Shown: positions 32,778 to 42,340, counted from the stretch's first letter. The stretch is DNA of 64,000 nt from Microvirga pudoricolor (GCF_016892705.1 NZ_JAFEMB010000001.1:1240001-1304000); one strand, 5' to 3'. The notes: generated from the sequence alone by a model not told the origin. Made by a program: numbers and translations.

Positions 32778-35700
32778 TCACTTCTTGCTGTCCTCAAGCT
32801 GGGACTTGAGGGCCAGAAGCTTGGCGAAGGGCGAATTGGGATCGGGCTGCTTCTCGCGCCGCTCGTCGCGGCGGCCCTCGAAGCGCTGGTCCGGACGCGG
32901 TCCGCGCCGGTCGTCCTGCCGTCCCGGACCGCGGGGCGGCCGGTTCTGAGAGCGCCCGCCCTCCCCCTGCCCGTCCCGGCGATCCGCGCGGCGCTCGTCC
33001 TGACGGCGGTCCTGACGGGGCGGGCGATCCCCGAAGGAGCGAGGCTCGCCCTGGCTCCTATCACCCTGGTTTCTGGCGCCCTGGTTCCGATCCCCACCCG
33101 GCCTGCGGCCCTGACGGGAGCGCTTGTCTCCCGGCTCTCCGCGCCCGTGGTGGCGGCCGCCCTCGTGCTGACGCCGGCCCTGGCGCCAGACCTCGATCAG
33201 AACGGGCTCGGCGGGAGCCTCCGTGGCGGATCCGGCGGGAGTCGATCCATCCTCCGACGCGGCCATGGGCTCGTTGGAATCGGCCGGGGCCGCAGCGGGC
33301 GCCTCGTCGACCACGGGCATCTCGGCAGCAGCTTCCGTCTCGGGAGAGGCGGCGGCGACGGGCTGCGCTTCAGCCGGTTCGGCTCGGGCTGGTTCCGCCT
33401 GATCCGGTTCCGCTGTGTCAGGTTCCCCTTGGCCCAGCTCGGCCTGGGCGGATTCGGCCTCAGGCATGGGCGCTTCCGAGGAAGCCTCCGCGCCGGGCTC
33501 CGGGCTCCCGGCCTGCCCGGCAGGCTCGATCGCGCGGGGAGCCTCAACGAGCGGAACCGTGATGGCCGGGCCCGGACGGCTCTCCGAGACATAGCCCAGT
33601 GACTTCAGGATCGTGGCAAAATCCTCGCCGGCGCAGCCGACCAGGGACGTCATCGCGACCGTTGGCACGAAGCCCTCGCCGTCGGCGGCGCCCGCCGGGG
33701 CTTCACCCGGGGTGATGCCGGGCCGGTAGGCGATGGCCGGGCGGATGAGGTCGGCGAGGCGTTCCAGGATGTCCACGCGCACGGCCCGTCCGCCGCAGAC
33801 GCGGAAGCCCGCGGCGCGATAAAGGCCCGGAGCGATCTCGGCATCCACCGGGATCGAGGTGCGGCCGGACTGGGCCAGATGGGCGATCTCGTCGATGCCG
33901 CGCTGCTCCAGCCCGCCGTTCCGCAGGGCCCAGAGCTGGGCCGCGAGGGTGCGGGGCGCGGGCTTGAGGAGGGCCGGCAGATAGAGGTGATAGGCGCCGA
34001 AGCGCAGGCCCGCCTTGCGCAGGGCGGCCCGGGCGTCCTGGTCGAGGCTGCGCACCTCGTTGAGCACCTTGGCGCGCTCGAGCACTCCCAGGGCCTCGCC
34101 CACCTGGAACGCGATGCCCCGGGCCAAGCCCGTCAGCTCCGCGTTGTCCTCGAGCTGCATCACGGGCCCGAGCAGGCGCACGATATAGGCCTTGAGCCAG
34201 GCGCGCAGGCGGTTCTCGACCTTGTCCCGGGCAGCGCCGGTCAATTGCTCGTCCGACAGGACCCGCAGGCGCGGCTCGAAGAGCTTGTCGCCCGTCTCCA
34301 TCCTGGCGACGGGATCGCCCATCCACCGGATCGTGCCGTCATTGGACAGGACCAGGGTCGTGTCGGGGGTCTCGGCGAAGCGGTCCGCCCGCGCCTCGAT
34401 CTCGCCCGCCAGGGCCTTGCCGGCCGCATTGCGCAAGGTCTTGGCCTCCGTGGTGTCCGCCTGGGGATCGGGGACGAAATGGAAGCCGTGCAGGTGGCCG
34501 ATGTGCTGGCCTTCGACGGTAACGTCGCCGGAGGTCGTGATTTCCGCTTCGAGCATCGTGTTCTCTCTCAAGCGCCGCATGAGAACGCTCGTGCGCCGGT
34601 CGATAAAGCGCTGAGCGAGACGTTCATGAAGCGCGTCCGATAACTTGTCCTCTACCTGACGCGCAACACCCTGCCAATGCTCCGGGTCCTTCAACCAGTC
34701 GGGACGATTGGCGACGAAGGTCCAGGTGCGCACCTGGGCGATGCGGTTCGACAGGGTGTCGATGTCGCCGTCCGTGCGGTCCAGAGCCCCCACGTGGCGG
34801 GCGTACCAATCCGCCGGAACGGCTCGGTCCTTCGACAGGAAGCCATAAATCTGGCCGATCATGTCCGCATGGGTGTGGGGCGAAACCTTCCTGTAATCAG
34901 GCACTTGGCAGACCTGCCACAGGCGCTCCACCGCCGCCGGGCCGCGGGCGTAGCCCTGGATGTCGTCGTCACGGGCCAGGAGCTCGAGGGCCGCTACGTC
35001 CTCGCCCATGGGCGCGCGCGCCAGGCCGTGCTCGCGGGGCTGGATCGCCAGGCTGTCACGCAATCGTGCGAGGGAGGAGAAATCCAGATCAGGGTTGCGC
35101 CACTGCAACACGCGCTGCGGATCGAAGGTGTGATTCTCCAGCGCTTCCACGGTCTCGGCGTCGAAAGCCGGGCAGCGCGCCGTGGTGCCGAAGGTGCCAT
35201 CCCGCATGTAGCGGCCGGCCCGGCCCGCGATCTGGGCCAGTTCGGACGGATAGAGCTTGCGGAAGCGGAAGCCATCGAACTTCTTGTCCGACGCGAAGGC
35301 CACGTGGTCGACGTCCAGGTTCAGGCCCATGCCGATGGCGTCGGTGGCGATGAGGTAGTCCACGTCCCCGTTCTGGTAGAGCTCGACCTGGGCGTTGCGG
35401 GTGCGGGGCGAGAGGGCTCCCAGCACCACGGCCGCGCCGCCGCTCTGGCGGCGGATCAGCTCCGCGATGGCGTAGACCTCCTCGGCCGAGAACGCCACGA
35501 TGGCGGAACGCCGGGGCAGGCGCGAGACCTTTTTCTCCCCCGCGAAGGTGAGCTTCGACAGGCGCGGCCGGGTGGTGACGTGGACGCCGGGAATCAGTGC
35601 CTCGACGAGCGGCCGCATGGTGCTCGAGCCGATGAGAAGGGTCTCGGAGCGCCCGCGCTGGTTCAGGAGTCGGTCGGTGAAGACGTGCCCCCGGTCAAGA

Positions 35701-36026
35701 TCGGCCGCGAGCTGGATCTCGTCCACGGCCACGAAGGACACGTCCAGGTCGCGGGGCATCGCCTCCACGGTGGAGATCCAGTAGCGGGCCTTGTCGGGCT
35801 TGATCTTCTCCTCGCCGGTCACGAGGGCCACGTTGTGCTCGCCCGCCTTTTCCACCACCCGCTGGTAGACCTCGCGGGCCAGCAGCCGCAGGGGCAGCCC
35901 GATCATGCCGCTCTCGTGGCCGAGCATCCGCTCGATGGCCAGGTGGGTCTTGCCCGTGTTGGTCGGCCCGAGCACGGCGGTGACGCCGCGGGCGCGCTGC
36001 TGCGGTGGAAGGGAACGGCGGGCCAT
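32778..36026 (-). CDS. SUV3-like ATP-dependent RNA helicase with long charged tail
   Basis: A 1082-residue superfamily 2 helicase close to SUV3, the RNA helicase of the mitochondrial degradosome. Motif I is GPTNTGKT (res. 20-27), motif II is VDEIQ (~res. 100-104), motif III is GSSTMRPL, and motif VI is QIAGRAGRYMRDGTFG. The SUV3-type C-terminal helical region follows (~res. 330-800). Residues ~810-1082 are low-complexity: first acidic Ala/Glu/Pro repeats, then an Arg/Gly/Asp/Gln-rich tail (QDRRQDERRADRRDGQGEGG), a probable RNA-binding or degradosome-docking region. The ATG has upstream GGAA-type context. It probably unwinds structured RNA. Confidence 0.9.
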   Translation of the reverse strand: MARRSLPPQQRARGVTAVLGPTNTGKTHLAIERMLGHESGMIGLPLRLLAREVYQRVVEKAGEHNVALVTGEEKIKPDKARYWISTVEAMPRDLDVSFVAVDEIQLAADLDRGHVFTDRLLNQRGRSETLLIGSSTMRPLVEALIPGVHVTTRPRLSKLTFAGEKKVSRLPRRSAIVAFSAEEVYAIAELIRRQSGGAAVVLGALSPRTRNAQVELYQNGDVDYLIATDAIGMGLNLDVDHVAFASDKKFDGFRFRKLYPSELAQIAGRAGRYMRDGTFGTTARCPAFDAETVEALENHTFDPQRVLQWRNPDLDFSSLARLRDSLAIQPREHGLARAPMGEDVAALELLARDDDIQGYARGPAAVERLWQVCQVPDYRKVSPHTHADMIGQIYGFLSKDRAVPADWYARHVGALDRTDGDIDTLSNRIAQVRTWTFVANRPDWLKDPEHWQGVARQVEDKLSDALHERLAQRFIDRRTSVLMRRLRENTMLEAEITTSGDVTVEGQHIGHLHGFHFVPDPQADTTEAKTLRNAAGKALAGEIEARADRFAETPDTTLVLSNDGTIRWMGDPVARMETGDKLFEPRLRVLSDEQLTGAARDKVENRLRAWLKAYIVRLLGPVMQLEDNAELTGLARGIAFQVGEALGVLERAKVLNEVRSLDQDARAALRKAGLRFGAYHLYLPALLKPAPRTLAAQLWALRNGGLEQRGIDEIAHLAQSGRTSIPVDAEIAPGLYRAAGFRVCGGRAVRVDILERLADLIRPAIAYRPGITPGEAPAGAADGEGFVPTVAMTSLVGCAGEDFATILKSLGYVSESRPGPAITVPLVEAPRAIEPAGQAGSPEPGAEASSEAPMPEAESAQAELGQGEPDTAEPDQAEPARAEPAEAQPVAAASPETEAAAEMPVVDEAPAAAPADSNEPMAASEDGSTPAGSATEAPAEPVLIEVWRQGRRQHEGGRHHGRGEPGDKRSRQGRRPGGDRNQGARNQGDRSQGEPRSFGDRPPRQDRRQDERRADRRDGQGEGGRSQNRPPRGPGRQDDRRGPRPDQRFEGRRDERREKQPDPNSPFAKLLALKSQLEDSKK

Positions 36027-36198
36027 GGATGGGATCAGATCTCGGGCCTCGGTCCCGGCCTCGGGGCCGGACGATCCAGGGCGCGGACGCCTTGGATAGG
36101 GTTTGCGGACGATGTCGGCCCGTCTGGGCGCCCTTCTTATATGGTGTTGCAGGGCCGATCCGCCACCGCTCCGGGCGCGCCTGCACCGAACTTTCGTA

Positions 36199-37047
36199 TC
36201 ACTCGGCGAGTGTCGCCCGGCCGGAGATCGGCGTGACCCGGGCGCCGGAATCGATGCTGAAGGTCGAGGCCTCGACCACGCTCATGCCCACCATGGTCCG
36301 CACGGCGATCCGCACCGGGACGAGCACCTTCTGGCCTTCGACCGGGGCCAGCCAGATCGACATGTCCTTGTTGCTCTCCATGAACTTAGTGGCCGGACGC
36401 AGGGCGCGGTGACCCGCGATCGGCACGTATCGGGCGTTGCAGACCAGGACCTTCCCCTTGTACCCCCCGGTCTCGGCGTTGCGGGTCTCCCCGTAGGACA
36501 GGACCACATTGAAGCGCGCCGCGCCGTCGAAGACCGGCAGGGTGCGGTTGCAATTGGCTGGATCGGCCGGCCCCTTTCCGGACGCCACGGGCATCAGGAG
36601 GGCGCTGAGGGGGTCGATGACGCCGCGCTTGTCGGAATCCTTCAGGGCGACCCGGTCGGGCTTCTCGTCCACGGGCGGGTTGACCTCCACGGCGGAGACG
36701 TTGCCGCCCGCGAGCCCCATGCGCACCGTCCGCTCGTCGCTGGAGGACCGGGACGTGACCGCGAAGGCAGCAGGCTGAGGCTGGGCGCCCACCAGGGACC
36801 CGGAGGCCGTGGCGGCGCCCTTGCCGCCGGTGAGCATTCGGGCGAGGCCCGACAGCTTGACGGCGAACTGCATGGTGTATTTCTGGCCCTCGAAGGTCGA
36901 GGACAGGTCAGCGGTGCCGAGCGGGATCCCCGCCAGGGTCACGTCGTAATCCGCCTTGAGGGTCTGGGCGCCCAGAGGCTGGGTCTGGGCAAGCGAGCCG
37001 AGACCGGCCGCGCTCAAGGCCATGAAACCGAGAAAAAAGGGATGCAT
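36199..37047 (-). CDS. DUF3108-domain exported protein
   Basis: A 282-residue secreted protein of the DUF3108 group. The ATG at 37047 starts a signal peptide (HPFFLGFMALSAAGLGSLAQ). The first part, LKADYDVTLAGIPLGTADLS, is the family entry, and the region from ~175 (FDGAARFNVVLSYGETRN) to the end is conserved. Such proteins are thought to fold as beta-rich periplasmic lipid- or envelope-associated proteins; no activity is assigned. It diverges from rpmB. An upstream in-frame extension of 13 codons lacks a ribosome site. Confidence 0.78.
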   Translation of the reverse strand: MHPFFLGFMALSAAGLGSLAQTQPLGAQTLKADYDVTLAGIPLGTADLSSTFEGQKYTMQFAVKLSGLARMLTGGKGAATASGSLVGAQPQPAAFAVTSRSSSDERTVRMGLAGGNVSAVEVNPPVDEKPDRVALKDSDKRGVIDPLSALLMPVASGKGPADPANCNRTLPVFDGAARFNVVLSYGETRNAETGGYKGKVLVCNARYVPIAGHRALRPATKFMESNKDMSIWLAPVEGQKVLVPVRIAVRTMVGMSVVEASTFSIDSGARVTPISGRATLAE

Positions 37048-37146
37048 CGGGCTTTCTCTGAAAACTTGGTTAAGGCTATCCCACACGAATCAGAAGAAAT
37101 CGTGACCACGATGTTGCAAAAAATCGAGGTGCGGCGCCTGCTATTC

Positions 37147-37176
37147 TTGACGCGGGGTCGGGTCTTGGCCTATAGG
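37147..37176 (+). promoter_or_regulatory. Sigma-70-type promoter for rpmB
   Basis: TTGACG (37147-37152) and CTATAG/TATAGG (37170-37176) are spaced 17-18 bp and lie about 110 nt upstream of the rpmB start. The fit to the housekeeping consensus is good for a GC-rich alphaproteobacterium. Confidence 0.6.
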
Positions 37177-37283
37177 CTCCCCACTTCCAAGGACTTTTGG
37201 TGTCCGGCGGCGTGGGATCTGCGTTGAAGCAAACCCGCGACAGTCCAAGCCGTGGCCCCTTTATAGACGAATAGGATAGAACC

Positions 37284-37574
37284 ATGTCGCGCCGTTGCGA
37301 ACTGACCGGCAAGGCCGTGCTGAGTGGCCACCTGGTGAGCCACTCGAACCGCAAGACGAAGCGGAAGTTCCTGCCGAACCTCTGCAACGTCACCCTCCAG
37401 TCCGACACCCTGCAGCGCTCCGTGCGCCTGCGCATCTCGGCCAACGCCCTGCGCTCCGTGGAGCATCGCGGCGGCCTCGATGCGTTCCTGGCCAAGGCCA
37501 AGGGTGAGGAGCTGTCCTCGAACGCCCTGACGATCAAGCGCGAGATCGAGAAGAAGCTCGCCGCCGCGAGCTGA
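37284..37574 (+). CDS. rpmB: 50S ribosomal protein L28
   Basis: The 96-residue product begins [20 protein letters not shown], followed by [12 protein letters not shown], the L28 signature. This is the longer alphaproteobacterial form with a helical C-terminal extension ([13 protein letters not shown]). It is part of the large ribosomal subunit near the E site. It stands alone, with its own promoter and a strong terminator. The zinc-binding cysteine pairs of C+ forms are absent. Confidence 0.97.
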   Translation: MSRRCELTGKAVLSGHLVSHSNRKTKRKFLPNLCNVTLQSDTLQRSVRLRISANALRSVEHRGGLDAFLAKAKGEELSSNALTIKREIEKKLAAAS

Positions 37575-37600
37575 GCGTCTCGCCTCACACGGTTTGGCAG

Positions 37601-37626
37601 CGGGCGGCTTTTGCCGCCCGTTTGCG
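37601..37626 (+). terminator. Rho-independent terminator of rpmB
   Basis: CGGGCGGC-TTTT-GCCGCCCG is a perfect 8-bp stem followed by TTTGCG, 27 nt after the rpmB stop. Confidence 0.85.
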
Positions 37627-37678
37627 TTGCAGAGCCTGAATCGCAAAGCCTGAATTGGAAGCCCCGAAGGGAACCCCC

Positions 37679-38323
37679 ATGTTCGGAACCGGCCCCATGA
37701 CCGCCCTCGACCGCCGCGACTTCGGCATCGCGCTCGCCGCCATCACCCTGGTGGTCCTGGCCTCCAACATCCTGGTCCAGTACCCCTTCGCCCATGCGGG
37801 CCTGGGCGATTACCTGACCTGGGGCGCCTTCACCTACCCGTTCTCGTTCCTGATCACGGACCTGGCCAACCGCCGCTTCGGCAATGCGGGCGCCCGGCGG
37901 ATCGTCTATGTGGGCTTCGTCCTGGCCGTCGTGCTGTCGGTCATCCTGGCGACGCCCCGGATCGCCATCGCGTCCGGCTCCGCCTTCCTGGTGGCCCAGC
38001 TTCTCGACATCCGGATCTTCTCGGCCTTGCGGGACAAGGCCTGGTGGCTGCCCCCCTTCGTGTCCTCGGTGATTTCCTCGGCGCTGGACACCGCGATCTT
38101 CTTCTCGATCGCGTTCTATTGCGGCGACATTCCGGGCTTCCAAACCACGATTTCGGGCCTGCTCGGCAGCGCAGGCATCGCCGACGAATGCGTGGTCCTG
38201 CCCTGGACCAGCCTCGCGCTGGCCGATTACCTGGTCAAGCTCGGTCTCGCGGCGCTCGCCCTTGCGCCCTATGGGGCCGTCCTGCGCTTCATCCGACCAC
38301 GCATGACCCAGCAGGCCGCCTGA
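37679..38323 (+). CDS. Queuosine precursor transporter (YhhQ/VUT family)
   Basis: A 214-residue inner-membrane protein of the YhhQ (vitamin uptake transporter) family, which imports preQ0/preQ1 for queuosine modification of tRNA. It has about six hydrophobic segments and the family motifs TWGAFTYPFSFLITDLANRR and LLDIRIFSALRDKAWWLPPF. The ATG at 37679 has GAAGGG upstream. An ATG six codons later is also possible. It converges on the Anbu gene with only 6 nt between stops. No queuosine synthesis genes are in the window. Confidence 0.88.
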   Translation: MFGTGPMTALDRRDFGIALAAITLVVLASNILVQYPFAHAGLGDYLTWGAFTYPFSFLITDLANRRFGNAGARRIVYVGFVLAVVLSVILATPRIAIASGSAFLVAQLLDIRIFSALRDKAWWLPPFVSSVISSALDTAIFFSIAFYCGDIPGFQTTISGLLGSAGIADECVVLPWTSLALADYLVKLGLAALALAPYGAVLRFIRPRMTQQAA

Positions 38324-38329
38324 CCGGCC

Positions 38330-39079
38330 TTACAGGAAACCGTCCGTGTAAGGCGGGTGCGGGATGGCTTGGTGGGCCGCCCGCAAGGCCGCCGACCAGC
38401 TCTCGCGCAGGTCCCGAAAATAGGGCTCGTCGTCCTGGATGCGGTAATTGACGCCGGCCGCGAGCGAATCGCGCTTGGATACCAGGATGTCGATGGGCAG
38501 TCCCACGCCGAGGTTGGACTTGAGGGTCGAGTCCATGGAAATGAGCCCGAGCTTCAGGGCCTCCACCAGCGAGGTCCCATACGTGACCGCGCGGTCGAGG
38601 ATGGGCTTGCCGTATTTCGGCTCGCCGATCTGCAGGAAGGGCGTGTCGACCGTGGCCTCGATGGCGTTGCCGGCGGAATAGACCTGGTAGAGCCGCATCG
38701 GCGCATGCCCGATCTGTCCGCCCAGAAGCATCGTCACGTCGAACGACATGTTGTGCTTTTCCATCTCGATCCCGTCGATGGCATAAACCTGCCGGATCGC
38801 GTTGCCCACGAGATGCGCCGCCTTGGACATGGTCGGCACCGTCAGGAGCGTTTCCATGCGGCCCGTCTCGGTATCCTCGATCCCCTCGGTCAGGAGGGAG
38901 AAAGCCGTCTGGCTCACCGAGAGGTTTCCGGCCGTCGCCAGGCTGATGACGCGGTCGCCGGGCACCTCGAAAGTGTGCAGCTTGCGGAAGGTGGCGATGT
39001 TGTCGACGCCCGCATTGGTGCGGGTGTCGGCGATCATCACGAGGCCCTCCTTCACGAGGACGCCGACGCAATAGGTCAT
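38330..39079 (-). CDS. Anbu-type proteasome-like protease (ancestral beta subunit)
   Basis: A 249-residue Ntn-hydrolase of the proteasome beta fold. After Met removal the nucleophile would be Thr2 (MTYCVGVLVKEGLVMIADTR). Later segments (DRVISLATAGNLSVSQT; GHAPMRLYQVYSAGNAIEAT; YGKPILDRAV) match Anbu. Anbu assembles into helical rings unlike HslV and has no known ATPase partner; its role is linked to a peptide-tag-like operon. The three upstream genes (ATP-grasp, alpha-E, transglutaminase) are its standard companions. It is last in the operon. Confidence 0.93.
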   Translation of the reverse strand: MTYCVGVLVKEGLVMIADTRTNAGVDNIATFRKLHTFEVPGDRVISLATAGNLSVSQTAFSLLTEGIEDTETGRMETLLTVPTMSKAAHLVGNAIRQVYAIDGIEMEKHNMSFDVTMLLGGQIGHAPMRLYQVYSAGNAIEATVDTPFLQIGEPKYGKPILDRAVTYGTSLVEALKLGLISMDSTLKSNLGVGLPIDILVSKRDSLAAGVNYRIQDDEPYFRDLRESWSAALRAAHQAIPHPPYTDGFL

Positions 39080-39123
39080 GGTTTCTCCCCTGGGACGCGC
39101 CGTCCCGCCTTGAGGCGCGGGCT

Positions 39124-39942
39124 TTACCCCTGAGCCTGGCGCGCGCTTTCTATCGTAAGATTGACGCCCAGGTCTTCCTGAGACGCGCCGTAAAACGCAC
39201 CGCGCACGGGTGCGGCCTCCAAATAATCCAATCCAATGGCGACGCGTATATAATGTTCGGTGGCGGAGGTCGAGTTGGCGCCGTCGAAACTCACCCAGCC
39301 CAGGCCCTCGATATGGGCCTCGGCCCAGGCATGTCCTGCGTCCTGGACGACCTGATCCGGACGGTGCAGGTAGCCCGACACATAACGGGCCGGAATGCCC
39401 AGGTGGCGGGCGGCGGCCAGGAACACGTGGGTGAAATCCTGGCAGACCCCATGGCCCGCCGCGAAGGCCTCCTCGGCGGCCGTGGCCGTATCGGTGGCTT
39501 GCGTGTCGAAGAGCAGCCGCCCGTGGAGCGCGGCCGTGATCGCATGGGCCCGGTCGAGGGGATTGGACAGGCGTCCGGCGGTGTCCTCCGCGAAGGCGCG
39601 AATCGCCGGATCGGCATGCGTCAGCCGGGTTTGCCGCAGGAAGAACGGGACCGGGAAACGCTCGGCGCAGCCCCGGGTGATGCCGGCCGTGTCCGTGGTC
39701 TCGATCTCCCCTGAAACCTTGAGGCGGATTTCCTCCACGGGCCCCTGGGCGTAGAGGGTGTGCATGATGTTGCCGTACCAGTCCTCCCGCCGGATCAGCC
39801 GGGCATCGGCGTCCGTGTCGAGGGACCATTTCAGGATGGTCTGGCCCTCGTGGCCCCGCGGTGTGAGGCGCAGCATCTGCATCGTCGACTTGACCGGATC
39901 GTCGTAGCGGTAGGTCGTCTCATGGGTGATGCGAATGCGCAT
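39124..39942 (-). CDS. Transglutaminase-like cysteine protease of the Anbu operon
   Basis: A 272-residue protein with an N-terminal beta domain (res. 1-95, ITHETTYRYDDPVKSTMQML) and a transglutaminase-like core. The catalytic triad is Cys167 (AAGHGVCQDFTHVFL), His204 (QDAGHAWAEAHI) and Asp220 (WVSFDGAN). These proteins usually act as peptidases or amide-transfer enzymes in bacteria. It starts 3 nt after the alpha-E stop, showing tight coupling. It could trim or attach the peptide made by the ATP-grasp ligase. Confidence 0.93.
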   Translation of the reverse strand: MRIRITHETTYRYDDPVKSTMQMLRLTPRGHEGQTILKWSLDTDADARLIRREDWYGNIMHTLYAQGPVEEIRLKVSGEIETTDTAGITRGCAERFPVPFFLRQTRLTHADPAIRAFAEDTAGRLSNPLDRAHAITAALHGRLLFDTQATDTATAAEEAFAAGHGVCQDFTHVFLAAARHLGIPARYVSGYLHRPDQVVQDAGHAWAEAHIEGLGWVSFDGANSTSATEHYIRVAIGLDYLEAAPVRGAFYGASQEDLGVNLTIESARQAQG

Positions 39943-39945
39943 GGC

Positions 39946-40890
39946 TCAGCCGAGATATTGGTTCGTGATCGCGACCCCGAGGCGGCTGTTCTCCGTGATG
40001 AAGTCCTCCAGGAACTCGTGCAGGCCGTGCTGGAAGATGTCCTCGATCGTCCTGTTCGTCAGCCGTGCATGGGCGGCGCGCGCCATGCGCTGGGCATTGC
40101 CCGATGTGCCGTAACGCTCCGAGATGTCGTCGAGATGGCGGGACAGCGCCGCGTAGCAGGCGGCGAGGGAGCGGGGCATCTCCTCCCGCAGGATCAGGAG
40201 ATCCGCCACGAGCCAGGGGCGCAGGTTCTGGTGATAGACCCATTGATAGCTCACCAGCGCCGAAACGGACCGCAGGATCGCGGCCCACTGATAGTAGTCG
40301 ATGCCGCCGCCCACCTCCGAATCCTTGGGAAGGAGCACGTGGTACTTGACGTCCAGCACACGGGCGGTGTTGTCGGCGCGCTCGATATAGACGCCGAGCC
40401 GCGAGAACCAATAGGCGTCGTTGCGCAGCATCGTGCGCAGCGCCGAACCGTCGTAGCGAAGCGAGGTCTCCTTCACGAGGTTCAGGAAGCGCGGCAGGTC
40501 TTCCACCTGCAGGGTCTGGGACTTGAAGCGGCGCAGGTCGAGCCAGGCCGAGTTGATCGATTCCCACATCTCCGAGGTGAGCGCTCCGCGCACGGAGCGG
40601 GCGTTCTGGCGAGCCGTGTCGAAACAGCCCTGGATGCTGGACGGGTTCGCCTCCGAGAAGGCCAGGTAGTCGATCACGTTCTCCGGCGTCACCTCGTCGT
40701 ACAGCGCCCGGAAGCCCTGGAGGGCGCTGGCCGTGATGAGGGCCGATTCCCACTCGTTGGTGTCGACCCCGTTATAGGAGATCGGCATCGAGGCCATCCG
40801 GTAGGCCACGTCGAGGATGCGGGCGGTGTTCTCGGCCCGCTCCACGTAGCGGGAGAGCCAGTAGAGGCTGTCGGCGTCGCGGCTCAGCAT
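39946..40890 (-). CDS. Alpha-E domain protein of the Anbu operon
   Basis: A 314-residue all-helical protein of the alpha-E family. It has the typical start MLSRDADSLYWLSRYVERAE, followed by NTARILDV, and a second related segment, DAYWFSRLGVYIERADNTAR. This internal similarity is visible by eye. The function is not established; co-occurrence ties it to the ATP-grasp peptide ligase. It overlaps no gene but lies 28 nt after the ligase and 3 nt before the transglutaminase. Confidence 0.93.
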   Translation of the reverse strand: MLSRDADSLYWLSRYVERAENTARILDVAYRMASMPISYNGVDTNEWESALITASALQGFRALYDEVTPENVIDYLAFSEANPSSIQGCFDTARQNARSVRGALTSEMWESINSAWLDLRRFKSQTLQVEDLPRFLNLVKETSLRYDGSALRTMLRNDAYWFSRLGVYIERADNTARVLDVKYHVLLPKDSEVGGGIDYYQWAAILRSVSALVSYQWVYHQNLRPWLVADLLILREEMPRSLAACYAALSRHLDDISERYGTSGNAQRMARAAHARLTNRTIEDIFQHGLHEFLEDFITENSRLGVAITNQYLG

Positions 40891-40918
40891 GCGGGCCGCC
40901 TTCTGTTCGTCCTGCCGC

Positions 40919-42340
40919 TCATTCGCTCAGCACCCAGGTGTCCTTGGTCCCGCCGCCCTGGCTCGAATTGACCACGAGGGAGCCCTCCGTCAGCGCCACG
41001 CGGGTCAGGCCGCCGGGAACGAGCCGCACCCGATCGGCGCCCGAGAGCACGAAGGGGCGCAGGTCCACGTGCCGGGGGGCCAGGCCGTTCTGGGTGAAGA
41101 TGGGGCTGGTGGACAGCGCCAGGGTGGGTTGGGCGATATAATTGTCGGGCCGGTCGAGGACGCGCCGGCGGAACTCGTCCCGGGCCTCGCGGGTGGCGTG
41201 CGGGCCCACCAGCATGCCGTAGCCGCCCGAGCCGTTGACCTCCTTGACGACGAGCTCATGCAGGTTATCGGTCACGTATTTCAGGGCGTCGGGCTCGCGG
41301 CAGCGCCAGGTCGGCACGTTCTTCAGGATCGGCTCCTCGCCCGTGTAGAAGCGCACGATGTCGGGCACGTAGGAGTACATGGCCTTGTCGTCGGCCACGC
41401 CCGTGCCGGGAGCGTTGGCGATGGTGACGTTGCCGGCGCGGTAGGCCGCGATCAGCCCTGGAACGCCGAGGGCCGAGTCCGAGCGGAACACCAGGGGGTC
41501 GAGGAAGTCGTCGTCGATGCGGCTGTAGATGACGTCGACCCGCTTCGGCCCCTGCGTCGTGCGCATGTAGACCACCTCGTCGCGCACGAAGAGGTCGCGG
41601 CCCTCCACCAGTTCGACGCCCATGCGGTCGGCCAGGAAGCTGTGCTCGTAATAGGCGCTGTTGAGCGAGCCCGGCGTGAGCACCACCACGGTGGGCCGGT
41701 TCGAGCCCTCGGGCGCCACGGATTTGAGGGTGGCCAGCAACTCGTTGACGTAGTTCTCGATGGGCCGGATGCGCTGCATTGCCATGAGGTCCGGGAAGAG
41801 CCGCAGCATGACCTCCCGGTTCTCCAGCATGTAGGAGACCCCCGAGGGCGTGCGCAGGTTGTCCTCCAGGACGTAGAAGTCCTCGTCGTCCACCCGCACG
41901 ACGTCGACGCCCGCCACCTGCACGTAGACCCCGCCGCGCAGGGACAGCCCGTTCATCTGCGGACGGTAATAGGGGTTCTGGTAGACGAGTTCTTCCGGCA
42001 CGATCCCGGCGCGCAGGATCTCGCGCGCGCCGTAGATGTCCTTGAGGAACATGTTCAGCGCCGTGACGCGCTGCTCCAGGCCCTGCGAGAGCCGCGACCA
42101 CTCGCGCCCGGACAGGATGCGGGGAATGATGTCGAAGGGAATGAGGCGCTCCTCGGCCTCCGCATTGCCATAGACCGCGAATGTGATGCCCACTTTCCGG
42201 AACAGGAGCTCGGCCTCGGCGCGGCGGCGTTCCAGCAATTCGGTGGGAGCGGATTTCAGCCAGTCCTGGAGCACGTCGTAGGCGGCGCGGCCTTGCCCGT
42301 CCTGCCCGTTCATCTCGTCGAAGATCGATCTGTCCGCCAC
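40919..42340 (-). CDS. Circularly permuted ATP-grasp peptide-ligase-like protein
   Basis: A 473-residue member of the circularly permuted ATP-grasp type 2 family. Characteristic blocks are RILSGREWSRLSQGLEQRVT, ALNMFLKDIYG, VDVVRVDDEDFYVLEDNLRT, PTVVVLTPGSLNSAYYEHSF, KEVNGSGGYGMLVG (ATP loop) and LRPFVLSG. ATP-grasp enzymes join a carboxylate to an amine. It is the first gene of the Anbu operon and probably makes a peptide or amide that the other members process. The start is a GTG at 42340; an ATG eight codons in (42316) is an alternative. Confidence 0.92.
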   Translation of the reverse strand: MADRSIFDEMNGQDGQGRAAYDVLQDWLKSAPTELLERRRAEAELLFRKVGITFAVYGNAEAEERLIPFDIIPRILSGREWSRLSQGLEQRVTALNMFLKDIYGAREILRAGIVPEELVYQNPYYRPQMNGLSLRGGVYVQVAGVDVVRVDDEDFYVLEDNLRTPSGVSYMLENREVMLRLFPDLMAMQRIRPIENYVNELLATLKSVAPEGSNRPTVVVLTPGSLNSAYYEHSFLADRMGVELVEGRDLFVRDEVVYMRTTQGPKRVDVIYSRIDDDFLDPLVFRSDSALGVPGLIAAYRAGNVTIANAPGTGVADDKAMYSYVPDIVRFYTGEEPILKNVPTWRCREPDALKYVTDNLHELVVKEVNGSGGYGMLVGPHATREARDEFRRRVLDRPDNYIAQPTLALSTSPIFTQNGLAPRHVDLRPFVLSGADRVRLVPGGLTRVALTEGSLVVNSSQGGGTKDTWVLSE

